64,000 bases of DNA, from assembly GCF_000026985.1 (NCBI RefSeq), contig NC_017390.1, positions 3,962,287-4,026,286 of the forward strand, given 5' to 3'. The position numbers were made by a program, and so were the translations under genes. The notes under the pieces were generated by a model. It had not been told where the DNA came from and searched no databases. It worked only from the letters and a program-made list of their open reading frames with translations. This document shows positions 26,568-40,100 of this stretch, piece by piece; the stretch's first letter is position 1, and each line of letters begins with the position of its first letter. The DNA is from Erwinia pyrifoliae DSM 12163. GTDB taxonomy: Bacteria > Pseudomonadota > Gammaproteobacteria > Enterobacterales > Enterobacteriaceae.

Positions 26568-27377
26568 TTAGAGTACGAACTTCTCAATCGCCCAGGCAAC
26601 ACCGTCTTCTGCGTTGGTTTTGGTGACAAACTGCGCTACGGCCTTCACCTTTTCAATGCCATTGCCCATTGCCACGCCGGTACCGGCATATTCCAGCATC
26701 GCCAGGTCGTTTTCCTGATCGCCAATCGCCATCACTTCGTCGCGTGAAAGTTTCAGTCGCTCTGCCAGCAGCCGTACCCCGGCACCTTTATTCACGCGCT
26801 TGTCGAGAATTTCGAGGTAGTAAGGCGAGCTTTTCATAATGGTATAGCGCTGGAACGCTTCCTGCGGGATGCGGGCAATGGCGGCGTCGAGCAGTTCGGG
26901 AGGATCTATCATCATCACCTTCGGGAAGGTCAGTGTGCGGTCCATCTCACTGACGCTGCGGTGACGCAGGGGAATACCGGTCATCCACGACTCATGGACA
27001 GTGTATTCGCTGATATCCTTATTCGGGGTAAACAGCTCGGTTTTGCTTAACGCCTGAAAATGCACGCCCAGCGATCGGGACAGCCGTTCAAAATAGAGAT
27101 AATCATCGAAGGTGAGCGCCACTTCCGCCACACACTCGCCATCCGCTGCCTGCTGCACCAATGCGCCATTATTGGTAATGCAGTACTGGCCTTCCTGCTG
27201 CAGGCCCAGCTCTTGTAGATAGCGCTGTACGCCAATAAACGGCCGTCCGGTGGCAAGAACAACCGAAACCCCCTGGTCACGCGCCGTCTGAATGATCTGC
27301 TTCACCCGTGGCGTCACCTCATGCTGCGGATTAAGCAGCGTGCCGTCCATATCAATCGCAATCAGTTTAATCGCCAT
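26568..27377 (-). CDS. yidA: Sugar-phosphate phosphatase YidA, HAD superfamily
   Basis: This 269-residue Cof-type HAD hydrolase dephosphorylates sugar phosphates such as erythrose-4-phosphate in E. coli. Motif I is IDMDGTLLN (nucleophile Asp9), motif II VLATGRP, motif III KGAGVRLLAERL and motif IV MAIGDQENDLAMLEYA. Length and all four motifs are normal. Confidence 0.95.
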   Translation of the reverse strand: MAIKLIAIDMDGTLLNPQHEVTPRVKQIIQTARDQGVSVVLATGRPFIGVQRYLQELGLQQEGQYCITNNGALVQQAADGECVAEVALTFDDYLYFERLSRSLGVHFQALSKTELFTPNKDISEYTVHESWMTGIPLRHRSVSEMDRTLTFPKVMMIDPPELLDAAIARIPQEAFQRYTIMKSSPYYLEILDKRVNKGAGVRLLAERLKLSRDEVMAIGDQENDLAMLEYAGTGVAMGNGIEKVKAVAQFVTKTNAEDGVAWAIEKFVL

Positions 27378-27532
27378 ACCACCCTCGTTAGCTAACCGTG
27401 TTTCTTCATGCTAGCGCGATTCAGCTTATGATGACCAGCCGGACGATGCGAAAGTTCATTATATGGGGGTGACAATCAATAGACCTCAACCTCTTATATG
27501 GAATACCATTCAGCCATCGACATAAGCCATTT

Positions 27533-28033
27533 GGTAATGCTTCCAATGAGTTGAAGTACCATGAATAATACGGGTTTTTAAGGTGCTTCTGTGGCAACCA
27601 TCACTGTTCAATGTCCCCATTGTCAATCAGATCCGGTTTAACGTCATGAACACAACCCTAAAGGTCGTGACCGGTTTCGATGCCGTAAATACCATAGAGT
27701 ATTTCTGCTCACTTATACTTATGAAGCCAGAAACCCGGTATCAAAGAACACATTACCGAAATGGCTTTCAACGGCGCTGGCGTTGTTGGCTTCTTTCAGT
27801 AAAGGCATGATAACCAGCGATAACTGGGGCAGTTATGCCGGAGACGTGCCGAAAGATAAGCATCTGAGCGGAAAAATCTTCACTCAACGCAGTGAACGAA
27901 ACAACCTGACGCTGCGTACTCGCATCAAACGGCTTACCCGTAAAACCATCTGCTCACGCACCATCGAACTCCACGAAAAAGTCATCGGGGCTTTTATTGA
28001 AAAATACATGATTTGCTCATTGGAATTATGAGC
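27533..28033 (+). mobile_element. Internally deleted IS1-family element
   Basis: The left end GGTAATGCTTCCAATGAG (27533-27550) and the inverted right end (28016-28033) match at 14 of 18 positions. The start of an InsA reading frame at about 27591 reads VATITVQCPHCQS and is soon interrupted by a stop. Further on come InsA-like TYTYEARNP and ITEMAFNGAGV. At about 27785 the sequence jumps to the C-terminal part of InsB, including KHLSGKIFTQRSERNNLTLR and ELHEKVIGAFIEKYM. A full IS1 is about 770 bp, so roughly 270 bp are missing. The copy cannot encode a transposase. No target duplication is obvious. Confidence 0.82.
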
Positions 28034-28437
28034 AAACGAAGGATGGCAAGCTGATTGTATCCAGGTAGAGATCCGTCGGGTAACAGTGAATTATCCTGTG
28101 CTTTACGGGAGTTTTGATTGTACTGAGCCGCTGACGATGTTCAGGCGACGAAGCTCAATGCCCGGGTTGTCCGGGAGAAAATGACTATCATGCTTTACCA
28201 CTGCAAGGCGATAAGGACTGCTCTGCTATGAATGAATACCTTCGCAGATTTTTTTTATGTGGTGGCCGGCAGGAAATCAAAAAAAAGACGCCAAAGCAAA
28301 GACCTGAAGGGGCTACCGTTGCGTAAAACACCGGATCTGCCGCAGAAAAAAGAGCAACCTGAGGGGAAGCAGGCACGGTAATGAAGGGAGATATTGCGTA
28401 GGTGAGGTGGGCCTTATCAGGCATTCGGGGAGTTAAT
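28034..28437. other. Gene-free stretch between the IS1 remnant and gyrB
   Basis: About 400 bases with short broken frames only. I recognise no gene, RNA or repeat. Confidence 0.45.
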
Positions 28438-28475
28438 CGTGCAATCCGGCAACGCTGAGGTTGCCAGATTGCACG
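28438..28475 (-). terminator. Long hairpin just past gyrB
   Basis: CGTGCAATC and GATTGCACG form the outer stem, GGCAAC and GTTGCC the inner one, separated by one mismatch, with a six-base loop. It starts 9 bases past the gyrB stop and has no T-run. It could end or stabilise the dnaA-dnaN-recF-gyrB transcript. Confidence 0.6.
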
Positions 28476-28483
28476 GAGCAGGA

Positions 28484-31995
<3,512 letters not shown>

Positions 31996-32182
31996 AACAG
32001 AGGAAATCCCAAAACAGGCGATGGTGTAACATCGCCTTGTTTTTTCTTGACGATAAACCAGGGCGTCAACGGCGCAGGCAGTTTGGGTGCGGCCAGCGCG
32101 CAAAAACCGCAGCGTACACGAAGTACGTGAGGATTTTGAGCACTGCCCAATCCCAAAATGGCAAGCAAGTTAGCCCGATAGA

Positions 32183-33283
32183 TTACAATCTCATCGGCAT
32201 AACGACATAGGCGGCGGATTGACTGGCCGCATCCTCGATCTGCACGCTGGAAACGGAATCGGTCAGTAACAGGCGCACGTTTTCGCACTTCAACGCGTTC
32301 AACACGTCTAAAACGTAGCTGACGTTAAAACCGATTTCGAGGTCGGTGCCGCCGTAGGTGACATCCAGCATCTCTTCCGCCTCTTCCTGCTCCGGGTTAT
32401 TGGCGGTAATTTTTAGCTGATTTTCGCTGATATGCAGGCGAACGCCACGGAATTTCTCGTTCGAGAGGATCGCCGCACGGGCGAAAGCCTGCTTCAGCAG
32501 GTCACAGCCGGCATCCAGGGTTTTATCCGGGTTTTTCGGCAATACGCGGCGATAATCAGGGAAACGGCCATCTACCAGCTTGGAAGTGAAGATAAAGTCA
32601 CCGACGTGGGCACGGATGTTATTGCTGCCGATCTGGATCTGCAACAGGCTGTCGCCTCCGTCCAGCAGGCGCACCAGCTCGATAACGCCTTTACGCGGCA
32701 CGATCACCGAATGGCTTGGCAACGACTGGCCGACCGGCATGGAACACACCGCCAGGCGATGGCCGTCGGTGGCGACGGTGCGTAACTCTTCGCCTTCGGT
32801 CTCAAACAGCATGCCGTTCAGGTAGTAACGCACGTCCTGATGAGCCATAGAGAACTGGGTGGCTTCAATCAGGCGCTTCATGGTGGCCTGTGGCAAGGTA
32901 AACTCAACCTCGCTCTGCCAGTCGTCAAGGTTTGGGAAATCGCTGGCTGGCAGGGTGGACAGAGAGAAACGGCTGCGGCCGGAGCGCACCAGCATTCTTT
33001 CGCCTTCCAGAATCACCGCAATTTCGGCACCTTCCGGCAGACCACGGCAGATATCAAAGAATTTGCGCGCCGGAACGGTAGTTGCCCCCGGCTGATGGTC
33101 GTGCGTCAGCGCAACGCGCGCCACCATTTCCATTTCTAAATCGGTACCGGTCAGCAGCAGCGTGCCTTCCGTTACCTGTAACAGCAGGTTGCCAAGAATA
33201 GGTAACGTTGGACGGCCGCCTAACGGGCTGCTCACCTGCTGTAAGGGCTTGAGTAAACGCTCACGTTCTACAGTAAATTTCAT
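32183..33283 (-). CDS. dnaN: DNA polymerase III beta sliding clamp
   Basis: The beta clamp encircles DNA and tethers polymerase III and other partners. The 366-residue protein has the three repeated clamp domains and ends in AAYVVMPMRL, the conserved C-terminus that lines the partner-binding cleft. It starts MKFTVERERLLKPLQQV, two bases after the dnaA stop, so the two are co-translated. A 187-base gap follows before recF. Confidence 0.98.
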   Translation of the reverse strand: MKFTVERERLLKPLQQVSSPLGGRPTLPILGNLLLQVTEGTLLLTGTDLEMEMVARVALTHDHQPGATTVPARKFFDICRGLPEGAEIAVILEGERMLVRSGRSRFSLSTLPASDFPNLDDWQSEVEFTLPQATMKRLIEATQFSMAHQDVRYYLNGMLFETEGEELRTVATDGHRLAVCSMPVGQSLPSHSVIVPRKGVIELVRLLDGGDSLLQIQIGSNNIRAHVGDFIFTSKLVDGRFPDYRRVLPKNPDKTLDAGCDLLKQAFARAAILSNEKFRGVRLHISENQLKITANNPEQEEAEEMLDVTYGGTDLEIGFNVSYVLDVLNALKCENVRLLLTDSVSSVQIEDAASQSAAYVVMPMRL

Positions 33284-33285
33284 AG

Positions 33286-34677
33286 TCAGGAAGATAATGT
33301 TCTGATTAGATTTGAGAAATCTTCTTTAATGTCGTGACTCTCTTCACGCAGCTGCTCGATTTTGCGGCAGGCGTGTAGCACCGTAGTATGATCACGACCC
33401 CCGAAAGCATCACCGATTTCCGGCAGACTGTGGTTGGTCAGTTCTTTGGCCATCGCCATCGCCATCTGGCGCGGGCGGGCTACCGAACGCGAGCGGCGCT
33501 TCGACAGCAGATCGGCCACTTTAATTTTATAGTATTCAGCCACCGTCTTCTGAATATTATCGATGGTTACCAGCTTCTCCTGCAGCGCCAGCAGGTCGCG
33601 CAGCGCTTCACGGACAAAATCGATGGTAATGGCACGGCCGGTGAAGTTGGCATTGGCGATCACCCGGTTCAGCGCCCCTTCCAGTTCGCGCACGTTCGAA
33701 CGCAGACGTTTAGCAATAAAGAAGGCCACTTCACCCGGCAGGCGAATATCATTTTCATCGGCTTTCTTCATCAGGATCGCCACGCGGGTTTCCAGCTCCG
33801 GCGGCTCGATCGCTACCGTCAACCCCCAGCCAAAGCGCGATTTCAGACGATCTTCAACACCGTTGATCTCTTTCGGATAACGATCGGAGGTTAAAATGAT
33901 CTGCTGATTACCCTCCAGCAGGGCATTGAAGGTGTGGAAAAACTCTTCCTGCGAACGCTCTTTATTAGCAAAGAACTGTATATCATCGATCAGCAGCGCA
34001 TCGACCGAGCGATAGTAGCGTTTGAACTCTTCAATCGCGTTATTCTGCAACGCCTTGACCATGTCCTGCACAAAACGCTCGGAGTGCATATACACCACTT
34101 TCGCGTTGGGTTTGCGTGCCATGATGCCGTTCCCCACCGCATGTAACAGGTGAGTTTTACCAAGACCGGTGCCGCCATAGAGAAACAGGGGGTTATACGC
34201 TCCGCCGGGATTATCGGCCACCTGACGTGCCGCCGCACGCGCCAGCTGGTTGGATTTACCCTCAACGAAGTTGTCGAAATTATGCCGGGTATTGACGTTC
34301 GAACGGTAGGATAGCTCCGCCAGCGCGGGTACGTTGTCCCAGCTAGGTCGCATGGGTGCCGGGCGGCTCATCACACCGGGTGCGCTGGCATGCGCACTGG
34401 CCATCACCGGCTGGCTGACGGTTTGAGCCACAGGCTTGCTGCCGACTTCAAAACGCAGTAAAGGGACATTAGCGCCACAAAAATTATTGAGCAGTGAATT
34501 GATATTATTCAGGTATTTATCCCGAACCCAGTCGAGCACAAAACGGTTTGGTGCATACAAGGCCAGCGTATTATCGTTCAGTTCGGCCTGCAAGGGGCGT
34601 ATCCACATGCTGAATTCGGTGGCAGGTAGTTCATCCTGCAGGCGGGCAAGACACTGTTGCCAAAGCGTAAGTGACAC
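33286..34677 (-). CDS. dnaA: Chromosomal replication initiator DnaA
   Basis: DnaA binds the boxes in oriC and melts the adjacent AT-rich DNA. The 463-residue protein has domain I ([19 protein letters not shown]), a variable linker, AAA+ domain III with Walker [14 protein letters not shown] and Walker [10 protein letters not shown], and domain IV ending in the signature [19 protein letters not shown]. The start is the GTG at 34677 with GGAG six bases upstream, as for the GTG start in E. coli. A DnaA box in its promoter suggests autoregulation. Confidence 0.98.
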   Translation of the reverse strand: MSLTLWQQCLARLQDELPATEFSMWIRPLQAELNDNTLALYAPNRFVLDWVRDKYLNNINSLLNNFCGANVPLLRFEVGSKPVAQTVSQPVMASAHASAPGVMSRPAPMRPSWDNVPALAELSYRSNVNTRHNFDNFVEGKSNQLARAAARQVADNPGGAYNPLFLYGGTGLGKTHLLHAVGNGIMARKPNAKVVYMHSERFVQDMVKALQNNAIEEFKRYYRSVDALLIDDIQFFANKERSQEEFFHTFNALLEGNQQIILTSDRYPKEINGVEDRLKSRFGWGLTVAIEPPELETRVAILMKKADENDIRLPGEVAFFIAKRLRSNVRELEGALNRVIANANFTGRAITIDFVREALRDLLALQEKLVTIDNIQKTVAEYYKIKVADLLSKRRSRSVARPRQMAMAMAKELTNHSLPEIGDAFGGRDHTTVLHACRKIEQLREESHDIKEDFSNLIRTLSS

Positions 34678-34913
34678 GGCGGACTCCACTCGAAAAAGTT
34701 CGATAAGTAACAAAGGTACTGAAGCGATAATTTCATCATTGTTGACGCATGCCGAAGAGACGCATGCGAACCGCTATCCACGGTTGCTCCGCCCGCGCCC
34801 GGCATCTGTGATGCTTTCAGGAAACGATCGACCCGGAGGATCGCTAGCGGAAGGGCGGATCATAGCGTAAAGCGCCGCAGAGATCTTCACTTTCTACACG
34901 GTTTTGATCCAAT

Positions 34914-34922
34914 TTATCCACA
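34914..34922. promoter_or_regulatory. DnaA box in the dnaA promoter region
   Basis: TTATCCACA matches the strong consensus exactly. It lies 237 bases upstream of the dnaA start, where E. coli also has an autoregulatory box between its two promoters. Confidence 0.85.
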
Positions 34923-35181
34923 GGTGCGGATCGTGAGGATAAGTTTACGCCACCTTCAGCAAAAGGCACTCGCCATCGTCTGCCGATAAGTGAAAATAAT
35001 CTGGCCATCACCTTCGTTGCCGTCAATCTGGCGTCAGCGGATCGCGGTAAGATCCTGTGCGATCCTTGCGCTTTTTAGCGGACGCCGTATAATTCCTGCC
35101 CCGGCATGTGCGCCATCGCCCTTTGGGATAATTATTTGGGTCACTACGGGCAATCAGGACGCGCTTTACACGCGAAGTAAA

Positions 35182-35210
35182 TTGACTCGGGGCTGTACAA
35201 TTATTACAAT
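35182..35210 (+). promoter_or_regulatory. rpmH promoter
   Basis: TTGACT (35182-35187) and TACAAT (35205-35210) are spaced by 17 bases, close to the sigma-70 consensus. They lie about 100 bases before the rpmH start. Confidence 0.75.
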
Positions 35211-35295
35211 CCCGCCTCTTTATTAAAGACACACTGAGGCGTCGGTCGTTTTTTCGGGCCAGATACGCGTCACAAGTGAAATTTTCCAAGTTTAG

Positions 35296-35448
<153 letters not shown>

Positions 35449-35465
35449 TAAAAGCTAACCGCTGA

Positions 35466-35825
35466 GTGGTTAAGCTCGCATTTCCCAGGGAGTTACGTTT
35501 GTTAACTCCCACTCACTTCACTTTCGTCTTCCAGCAGCCACAACGGGCTGGCACGCCGCAAATCACCATTCTCGGCCGCCTGAACGCGCTGGGGCATCCC
35601 CGCATCGGTCTTACCGTCGCTAAAAAGCATGTTAAACGCGCGCATGAGCGCAATCGGATCAAGCGATTGACCCGGGAAAGCTTTCGCCTGCGTCAACATG
35701 AACTTCCGGCGATGGATTTTGTGATCGTAGCGAAAAAGGGCATTGGTGAGCTGGATAACCATGCACTGACGGAAGCTTTGGAGAAATTATGGCGTCGCCA
35801 TTGTCGCTTGGCTCGCTGCTCTTAA
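35466..35825 (+). CDS. rnpA: Ribonuclease P protein component
   Basis: RnpA binds the M1 RNA and helps it trim the 5' ends of tRNA precursors. The 119-residue basic protein begins with a GTG codon ([14 protein letters not shown]) and contains the RNR signature [15 protein letters not shown] near residue 65. Its 3' end overlaps yidD by 37 bases, the usual arrangement in enterobacteria. Confidence 0.97.
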   Translation: MVKLAFPRELRLLTPTHFTFVFQQPQRAGTPQITILGRLNALGHPRIGLTVAKKHVKRAHERNRIKRLTRESFRLRQHELPAMDFVIVAKKGIGELDNHALTEALEKLWRRHCRLARCS

Positions 35826-36031
35826 TCGCGCTGATACGCGTTTACCAACGCGTCATCAGTCCGCTGTTAGGACCCCACTGCCGTTTTCATCCCAGCTGTT
35901 CGCAATACGGTATCGAGGCATTGCGGCGGTTCGGGATGATAAAAGGGAGTTGGTTGGCGATGAAACGTCTATTAAAATGCCACCCTTTCAACCCGGGTGG
36001 CGACGACCCGGTGCCGCCACACAACCATTGA
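35789..36031 (+). CDS. yidD: Membrane protein insertion efficiency factor YidD
   Basis: This 80-residue inner-membrane-associated protein has three conserved Cys ([14 protein letters not shown] and [11 protein letters not shown]). The pattern [17 protein letters not shown] identifies the family. It helps YidC-dependent insertion. It overlaps rnpA and lies 18 bases before yidC. Confidence 0.96.
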   Translation: MASPLSLGSLLLIALIRVYQRVISPLLGPHCRFHPSCSQYGIEALRRFGMIKGSWLAMKRLLKCHPFNPGGDDPVPPHNH

Positions 36032-36049
36032 TACCAGAGAACATTAACG

Positions 36050-37696
36050 ATGGATTCGCAACGCAATCTTTTTCTCATCGCTTTTCTGTTCGTGTCTTTT
36101 ATGATCTGGCAAGCCTGGCAGACGGACAACGCTCCGCAGCCATTGCAAACCCAGACCACACAGAACACGGCCAGCGCAGCAGGTGATGCCGCCAATCAGG
36201 GTGTACCTGCCAGCGGCCAGGGCAAAACGATCACCGTTAAGACTGATGTCCTGTCTTTAAACATCAATACGCGCGGTGGTGACATTGATCAGGCTCAGCT
36301 GCTGACCTACCCGGACAAACTGGGTTCAGACCAGCCTTTCCTGCTGCTGGAGTCCACCCCTGGCTTCCTGTATCAGGCACAGAGCGGCCTGACCGGTCGT
36401 AACGGCCCGGATAACCCGGCCAACGGCGCACGCCCCCTTTATACCAGTAGCCAAGATCATTTCGAACTTGCTGATGGCCAAAGCGAGCTGCGTATCCCGC
36501 TGACCTTCACCGCTGAAAATGGCGCGACCTATACCAAAACCTTCGTCCTGAAGCGCGGTGAATATGCTATCGGCGTTGATTATCAGATCAATAACACCAC
36601 CCAGCAGCCGCTGGAAGTGTCGATGTTCGGTCAGCTGAAGCAGACGATTGACCTGCCTAAGCATCGCGATACCGGCAGCAGCAACTTTGCTCTGCATACT
36701 TTCCGTGGCGCGGCTTACTCCAGCAGTGAGACCAACTACGAAAAGTACAAATTCGACACAATCAGCGATAACGAAAACCTCAGCACCACGACCAGCAATG
36801 GTTGGGTCGCGATGCTGCAGCAGTATTTCGCTACCGCATGGGTTCCGCAGACTGCGGGCAGCAACACCCTTTACACCAGTAATCTGGGTAACGGTATTGC
36901 CGCCATCGGGTATAAATCTGCGCCGGTGACCATTGCCGCAGGTTCCCAGCAGCAGCTGGCGGCTACGCTGTGGGTCGGTCCGGAAATTCAGGACAGAATG
37001 GCGGCGGTTGCACCACACCTCGATCTGACCGTGGATTACGGCTGGCTGTGGTTTATTTCACAGCCGCTGTTTAAACTGCTGAAATTCCTGCACGGCTTTA
37101 TCGGTAACTGGGGCTTCTCGATTATCGTTATCACCTTTATCGTGCGCGGCATCATGTACCCGCTGACCAAAGCGCAGTACACCTCAATGGCAAAAATGCG
37201 CATGCTGCAGCCTAAGATTCAGGCAATGCGTGAGCGTTTGGGGGATGATAAGCAGCGCATGAGCCAGGAAATGATGGCGCTGTATAAGGCAGAGAAAGTG
37301 AACCCGCTGGGCGGCTGTCTGCCACTGGTTATCCAGATGCCGATCTTCCTTGCGCTTTATTACATGCTGATGGGCTCGGTGGAACTGCGTCATGCGCCGT
37401 TCGCTCTGTGGATCCATGACCTTGCCGCACAGGACCCGTACTACATCCTGCCGATCCTGATGGGCGTGACGATGTTCTTCATTCAGAAGATGTCTCCGAC
37501 CACCGTGACCGACCCGATGCAGCAGAAGATCATGACCTTTATGCCGGTGATTTTCACCGTCTTCTTCCTGTGGTTCCCGTCAGGTCTGGTGCTGTACTAC
37601 ATCGTCAGTAACCTGGTCACGATCTTGCAGCAGCAGCTGATTTATCGCGGGCTGGAAAAACGTGGCCTGCATAGCCGCGACAAGAAAAAAGCGTAA
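36050..37696 (+). CDS. yidC: Membrane protein insertase YidC
   Basis: YidC inserts and folds inner-membrane proteins, alone or with Sec. The 548-residue protein has an N-terminal membrane anchor ([18 protein letters not shown]) and a large periplasmic beta domain to about residue 340. Five further membrane segments follow, starting at [20 protein letters not shown] (cited as the segment near 345). The Oxa1-type region near residue 420 reads [15 protein letters not shown]. The C-terminal tail is basic. Confidence 0.97.
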   Translation: MDSQRNLFLIAFLFVSFMIWQAWQTDNAPQPLQTQTTQNTASAAGDAANQGVPASGQGKTITVKTDVLSLNINTRGGDIDQAQLLTYPDKLGSDQPFLLLESTPGFLYQAQSGLTGRNGPDNPANGARPLYTSSQDHFELADGQSELRIPLTFTAENGATYTKTFVLKRGEYAIGVDYQINNTTQQPLEVSMFGQLKQTIDLPKHRDTGSSNFALHTFRGAAYSSSETNYEKYKFDTISDNENLSTTTSNGWVAMLQQYFATAWVPQTAGSNTLYTSNLGNGIAAIGYKSAPVTIAAGSQQQLAATLWVGPEIQDRMAAVAPHLDLTVDYGWLWFISQPLFKLLKFLHGFIGNWGFSIIVITFIVRGIMYPLTKAQYTSMAKMRMLQPKIQAMRERLGDDKQRMSQEMMALYKAEKVNPLGGCLPLVIQMPIFLALYYMLMGSVELRHAPFALWIHDLAAQDPYYILPILMGVTMFFIQKMSPTTVTDPMQQKIMTFMPVIFTVFFLWFPSGLVLYYIVSNLVTILQQQLIYRGLEKRGLHSRDKKKA

Positions 37697-37747
37697 TTCG
37701 GCAACGGATCACCGCAGTCCGTGCTAAAACCCGGCACGATGTCTATC

Positions 37748-37779
37748 ATAAGGCGGTCAATTGACCGCCTTATTTTTTT
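37748..37779 (+). terminator. Terminator after yidC
   Basis: AAGGCGGTC and GACCGCCTT form a stem around AATT, followed by seven T. It ends the yidC transcript before mnmE. Confidence 0.85.
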
Positions 37780-37799
37780 GCATAAAAAGAGAATTCAAC

Positions 37800-39164
37800 A
37801 TGAACCATAGCGATACCATCGTCGCTCAGGCGACGCCGCCGGGGCGTGGCGGCGTCGGCATCCTGCGTGTTTCCGGCCACAAAGCCGCCGGGGTGGCGCA
37901 GCTACTGCTGGGTAAACTGCCAAAACCGCGCTACGCCGACTATCTGCCATTTCGCGATGCGGACGGTAGCACCCTCGATCAGGGGATTGCGCTGTGGTTT
38001 CCCGGCCCGAACTCCTTTACCGGTGAAGACGTACTGGAACTGCAGGGCCACGGTGGCCCGGTGATCCTCGACCTGCTGCTGAAGCGCATCCTGTCATTGC
38101 CCGGACTGCGCATCGCTAATCCTGGCGAGTTCTCGGAGCGCGCTTTCCTGAATGACAAGCTGGATCTGGCCCAGGCAGAGGCGATTGCCGACCTGATTGA
38201 TGCCAGCTCAGAGCAGGCGGCGCGTTCTGCGGTCAACTCATTGCAGGGGGTCTTTTCTACCCGCGTTAACCGTCTTGTGGAAGCACTTACTCACCTGCGG
38301 ATATACGTGGAAGCGGCCATCGACTTCCCGGATGAAGAAATCGACTTCCTGTCGGATGGCAAAATAGAGGCCCAGCTGCATCAGGTCATTGACTCCCTCG
38401 ACGCGGTGCGTAGCGAAGCACGCCAGGGGAGCCTGCTGCGTGAAGGGATGAAAGTGGTGATTGCCGGGCGACCCAATGCGGGGAAATCCAGCCTGCTGAA
38501 CGCGCTCGCCGGACGCGAAGCCGCTATTGTCACCGATATTGCAGGCACAACGCGTGACGTGCTGCGTGAACATATCCATATCGATGGTATGCCGCTGCAT
38601 ATTATTGATACCGCCGGGCTGCGCGAAGCCAGTGATGAAGTCGAACGTATTGGTATCGAGCGTGCCTGGCATGAAATTGAACAGGCGGATCATGTGCTGT
38701 TTATGGTGGATGGAACCACCACCGATGCCACCGATCCGGCAGAGATTTGGCCGGACTTTATCGCCCGACTACCGGAGACGTTGCCCGTTACCGTGGTACG
38801 CAATAAAGCCGATATCACTGGCGAAATAAAGGGCGTTGAAAAAGTAAGTGCCCACTCACTTATCCGCCTTTCGGCACGTACCGGCGAAGGCATTGAAAAT
38901 CTGCGCGACCATTTGAAGTTGAGCATGGGCTTTTCCGGCAATATGGAAGGCGGTTTTCTCGCCCGCCGTCGTCACCTGCAGGCGCTGGAGTTAGCAGCTA
39001 CTTACCTGCAGCAGGGAAAGCATCAGCTATTAGCCGCCCGGGCCGGAGAACTGCTGGCGGAAGAGCTACGTATGGCACAGCAGGCGCTGAGCGAAATCAC
39101 CGGCGAGTTCAGCTCCGATGACCTGCTGGGGCGTATTTTCTCCAGTTTTTGTATTGGAAAATAA
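37800..39164 (+). CDS. mnmE: tRNA modification GTPase MnmE
   Basis: MnmE works with MnmG to modify the wobble uridine of several tRNAs; mnmG is also in this window at 61646. The 454-residue protein has the N-terminal folate-binding domain ([18 protein letters not shown]) and a G domain with [14 protein letters not shown], the switch region [13 protein letters not shown] and NKADI. It ends in FCIGK, with the conserved terminal Cys. The start is ATG 37800; a longer open frame upstream overlaps the terminator. Confidence 0.98.
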   Translation: MNHSDTIVAQATPPGRGGVGILRVSGHKAAGVAQLLLGKLPKPRYADYLPFRDADGSTLDQGIALWFPGPNSFTGEDVLELQGHGGPVILDLLLKRILSLPGLRIANPGEFSERAFLNDKLDLAQAEAIADLIDASSEQAARSAVNSLQGVFSTRVNRLVEALTHLRIYVEAAIDFPDEEIDFLSDGKIEAQLHQVIDSLDAVRSEARQGSLLREGMKVVIAGRPNAGKSSLLNALAGREAAIVTDIAGTTRDVLREHIHIDGMPLHIIDTAGLREASDEVERIGIERAWHEIEQADHVLFMVDGTTTDATDPAEIWPDFIARLPETLPVTVVRNKADITGEIKGVEKVSAHSLIRLSARTGEGIENLRDHLKLSMGFSGNMEGGFLARRRHLQALELAATYLQQGKHQLLAARAGELLAEELRMAQQALSEITGEFSSDDLLGRIFSSFCIGK

Positions 39165-39287
39165 TGCTGCGGGTGGGACAGTCAGTTACCACCTGCAGGC
39201 CAAAGCGTGAAATGTCCAAAATCTGAAAATACGGCAATAAATAGAATCCAGGTGAAATGATTTAAGAAAATTCCTATAATTACAGGA

Positions 39288-40064
39288 GTGATTATCCGAC
39301 CATTATCACGGAGCGACAAATGGCAAGTCATTTTGCACGCTGGGCGCTGGCGCAATGCAGGCCCAAGGTTCACCGAGTACAGCAGCAGCTTATTGAATAC
39401 TCTTCCATTTTTTGACGAGAAACGGCGAAGCCGCTTTCTGGCAGGCCGAGCTTTGCTCGCCGAGCTGATGTTCAGGGTCTATGGCATCCCGAAACTTCCT
39501 GGGATAACGGTCAGCGGTAACGGCCGCCCGCATTTCTCCGACCCTGACTTACCCGATTTCAGTTTCGCCTATGCCGGTAACGTCGTGGGGGTGTTGTTAG
39601 GCGATGAAGGAGAACGCGCCGGACTGGATATGGAGATGGTGCGGGCGCACAGCCGTCAAACGTTGGAAAACCAGTTTGAGCACCTCTCGTCGGGCGAAAA
39701 AGCGTGGCTCAACGCGCAGAGTGATGCCATTGAAGCTTCGACCCAACTCTGGACCCTGCGCCAAAGCATTCTCAAATTGATCGGTGAAGGCATCAATAGT
39801 ATGGACTCACTTCAGCTACATCCGGCTTCCGGCCGGCTTCGCTCCGTCAACAAGCTGGACATTCAGGCGCTTTGTGACGCTGAACCCTCGCTGGTCTGGT
39901 CTTGTGCGCTTTCGCCTGGCAACGACAGGTTAAACTTGTGGGAATACAAAGGGGACGGCGGCTGGGAATCACTGCGAGAGATTAACTTGTATGCGCAAAA
40001 TATGGCACCGAGTACGCTGCGCCTGACCAGTCTGCCGGCGGAAAAACAGCTGCCTCATTCCTGA
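39288..40064 (+). CDS. 4'-phosphopantetheinyl transferase-like protein with altered active-site motifs; likely 5' frameshift
   Basis: The 258-residue frame belongs to the Sfp/AcpT superfamily, which attaches phosphopantetheine to carrier proteins. RRSRFLAGRALLAELM and GLDMEMV, with the metal-binding Asp and Glu, are present. Two motifs deviate: the usual SHS-like segment reads FAYAG, and the usual WT-KE-LK motif reads WTLRQSILK, replacing a catalytic Glu with Gln. As I recall, related proteins in Pantoea show the same changes, so they may be a family trait. The GTG start at 39288 has no spaced Shine-Dalgarno. An ATG at 39320 has GGAG seven bases upstream and encodes MASHFARWALAQ, but in another frame. 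One extra base between about 39341 and 39375 would explain this, so the N-terminus given here is doubtful. Confidence 0.68.
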   Translation: MIIRPLSRSDKWQVILHAGRWRNAGPRFTEYSSSLLNTLPFFDEKRRSRFLAGRALLAELMFRVYGIPKLPGITVSGNGRPHFSDPDLPDFSFAYAGNVVGVLLGDEGERAGLDMEMVRAHSRQTLENQFEHLSSGEKAWLNAQSDAIEASTQLWTLRQSILKLIGEGINSMDSLQLHPASGRLRSVNKLDIQALCDAEPSLVWSCALSPGNDRLNLWEYKGDGGWESLREINLYAQNMAPSTLRLTSLPAEKQLPHS

Positions 40065-40100
40065 GTATGCGGGTGGCATAAAAGCCTCCCGCTCTGCGGA

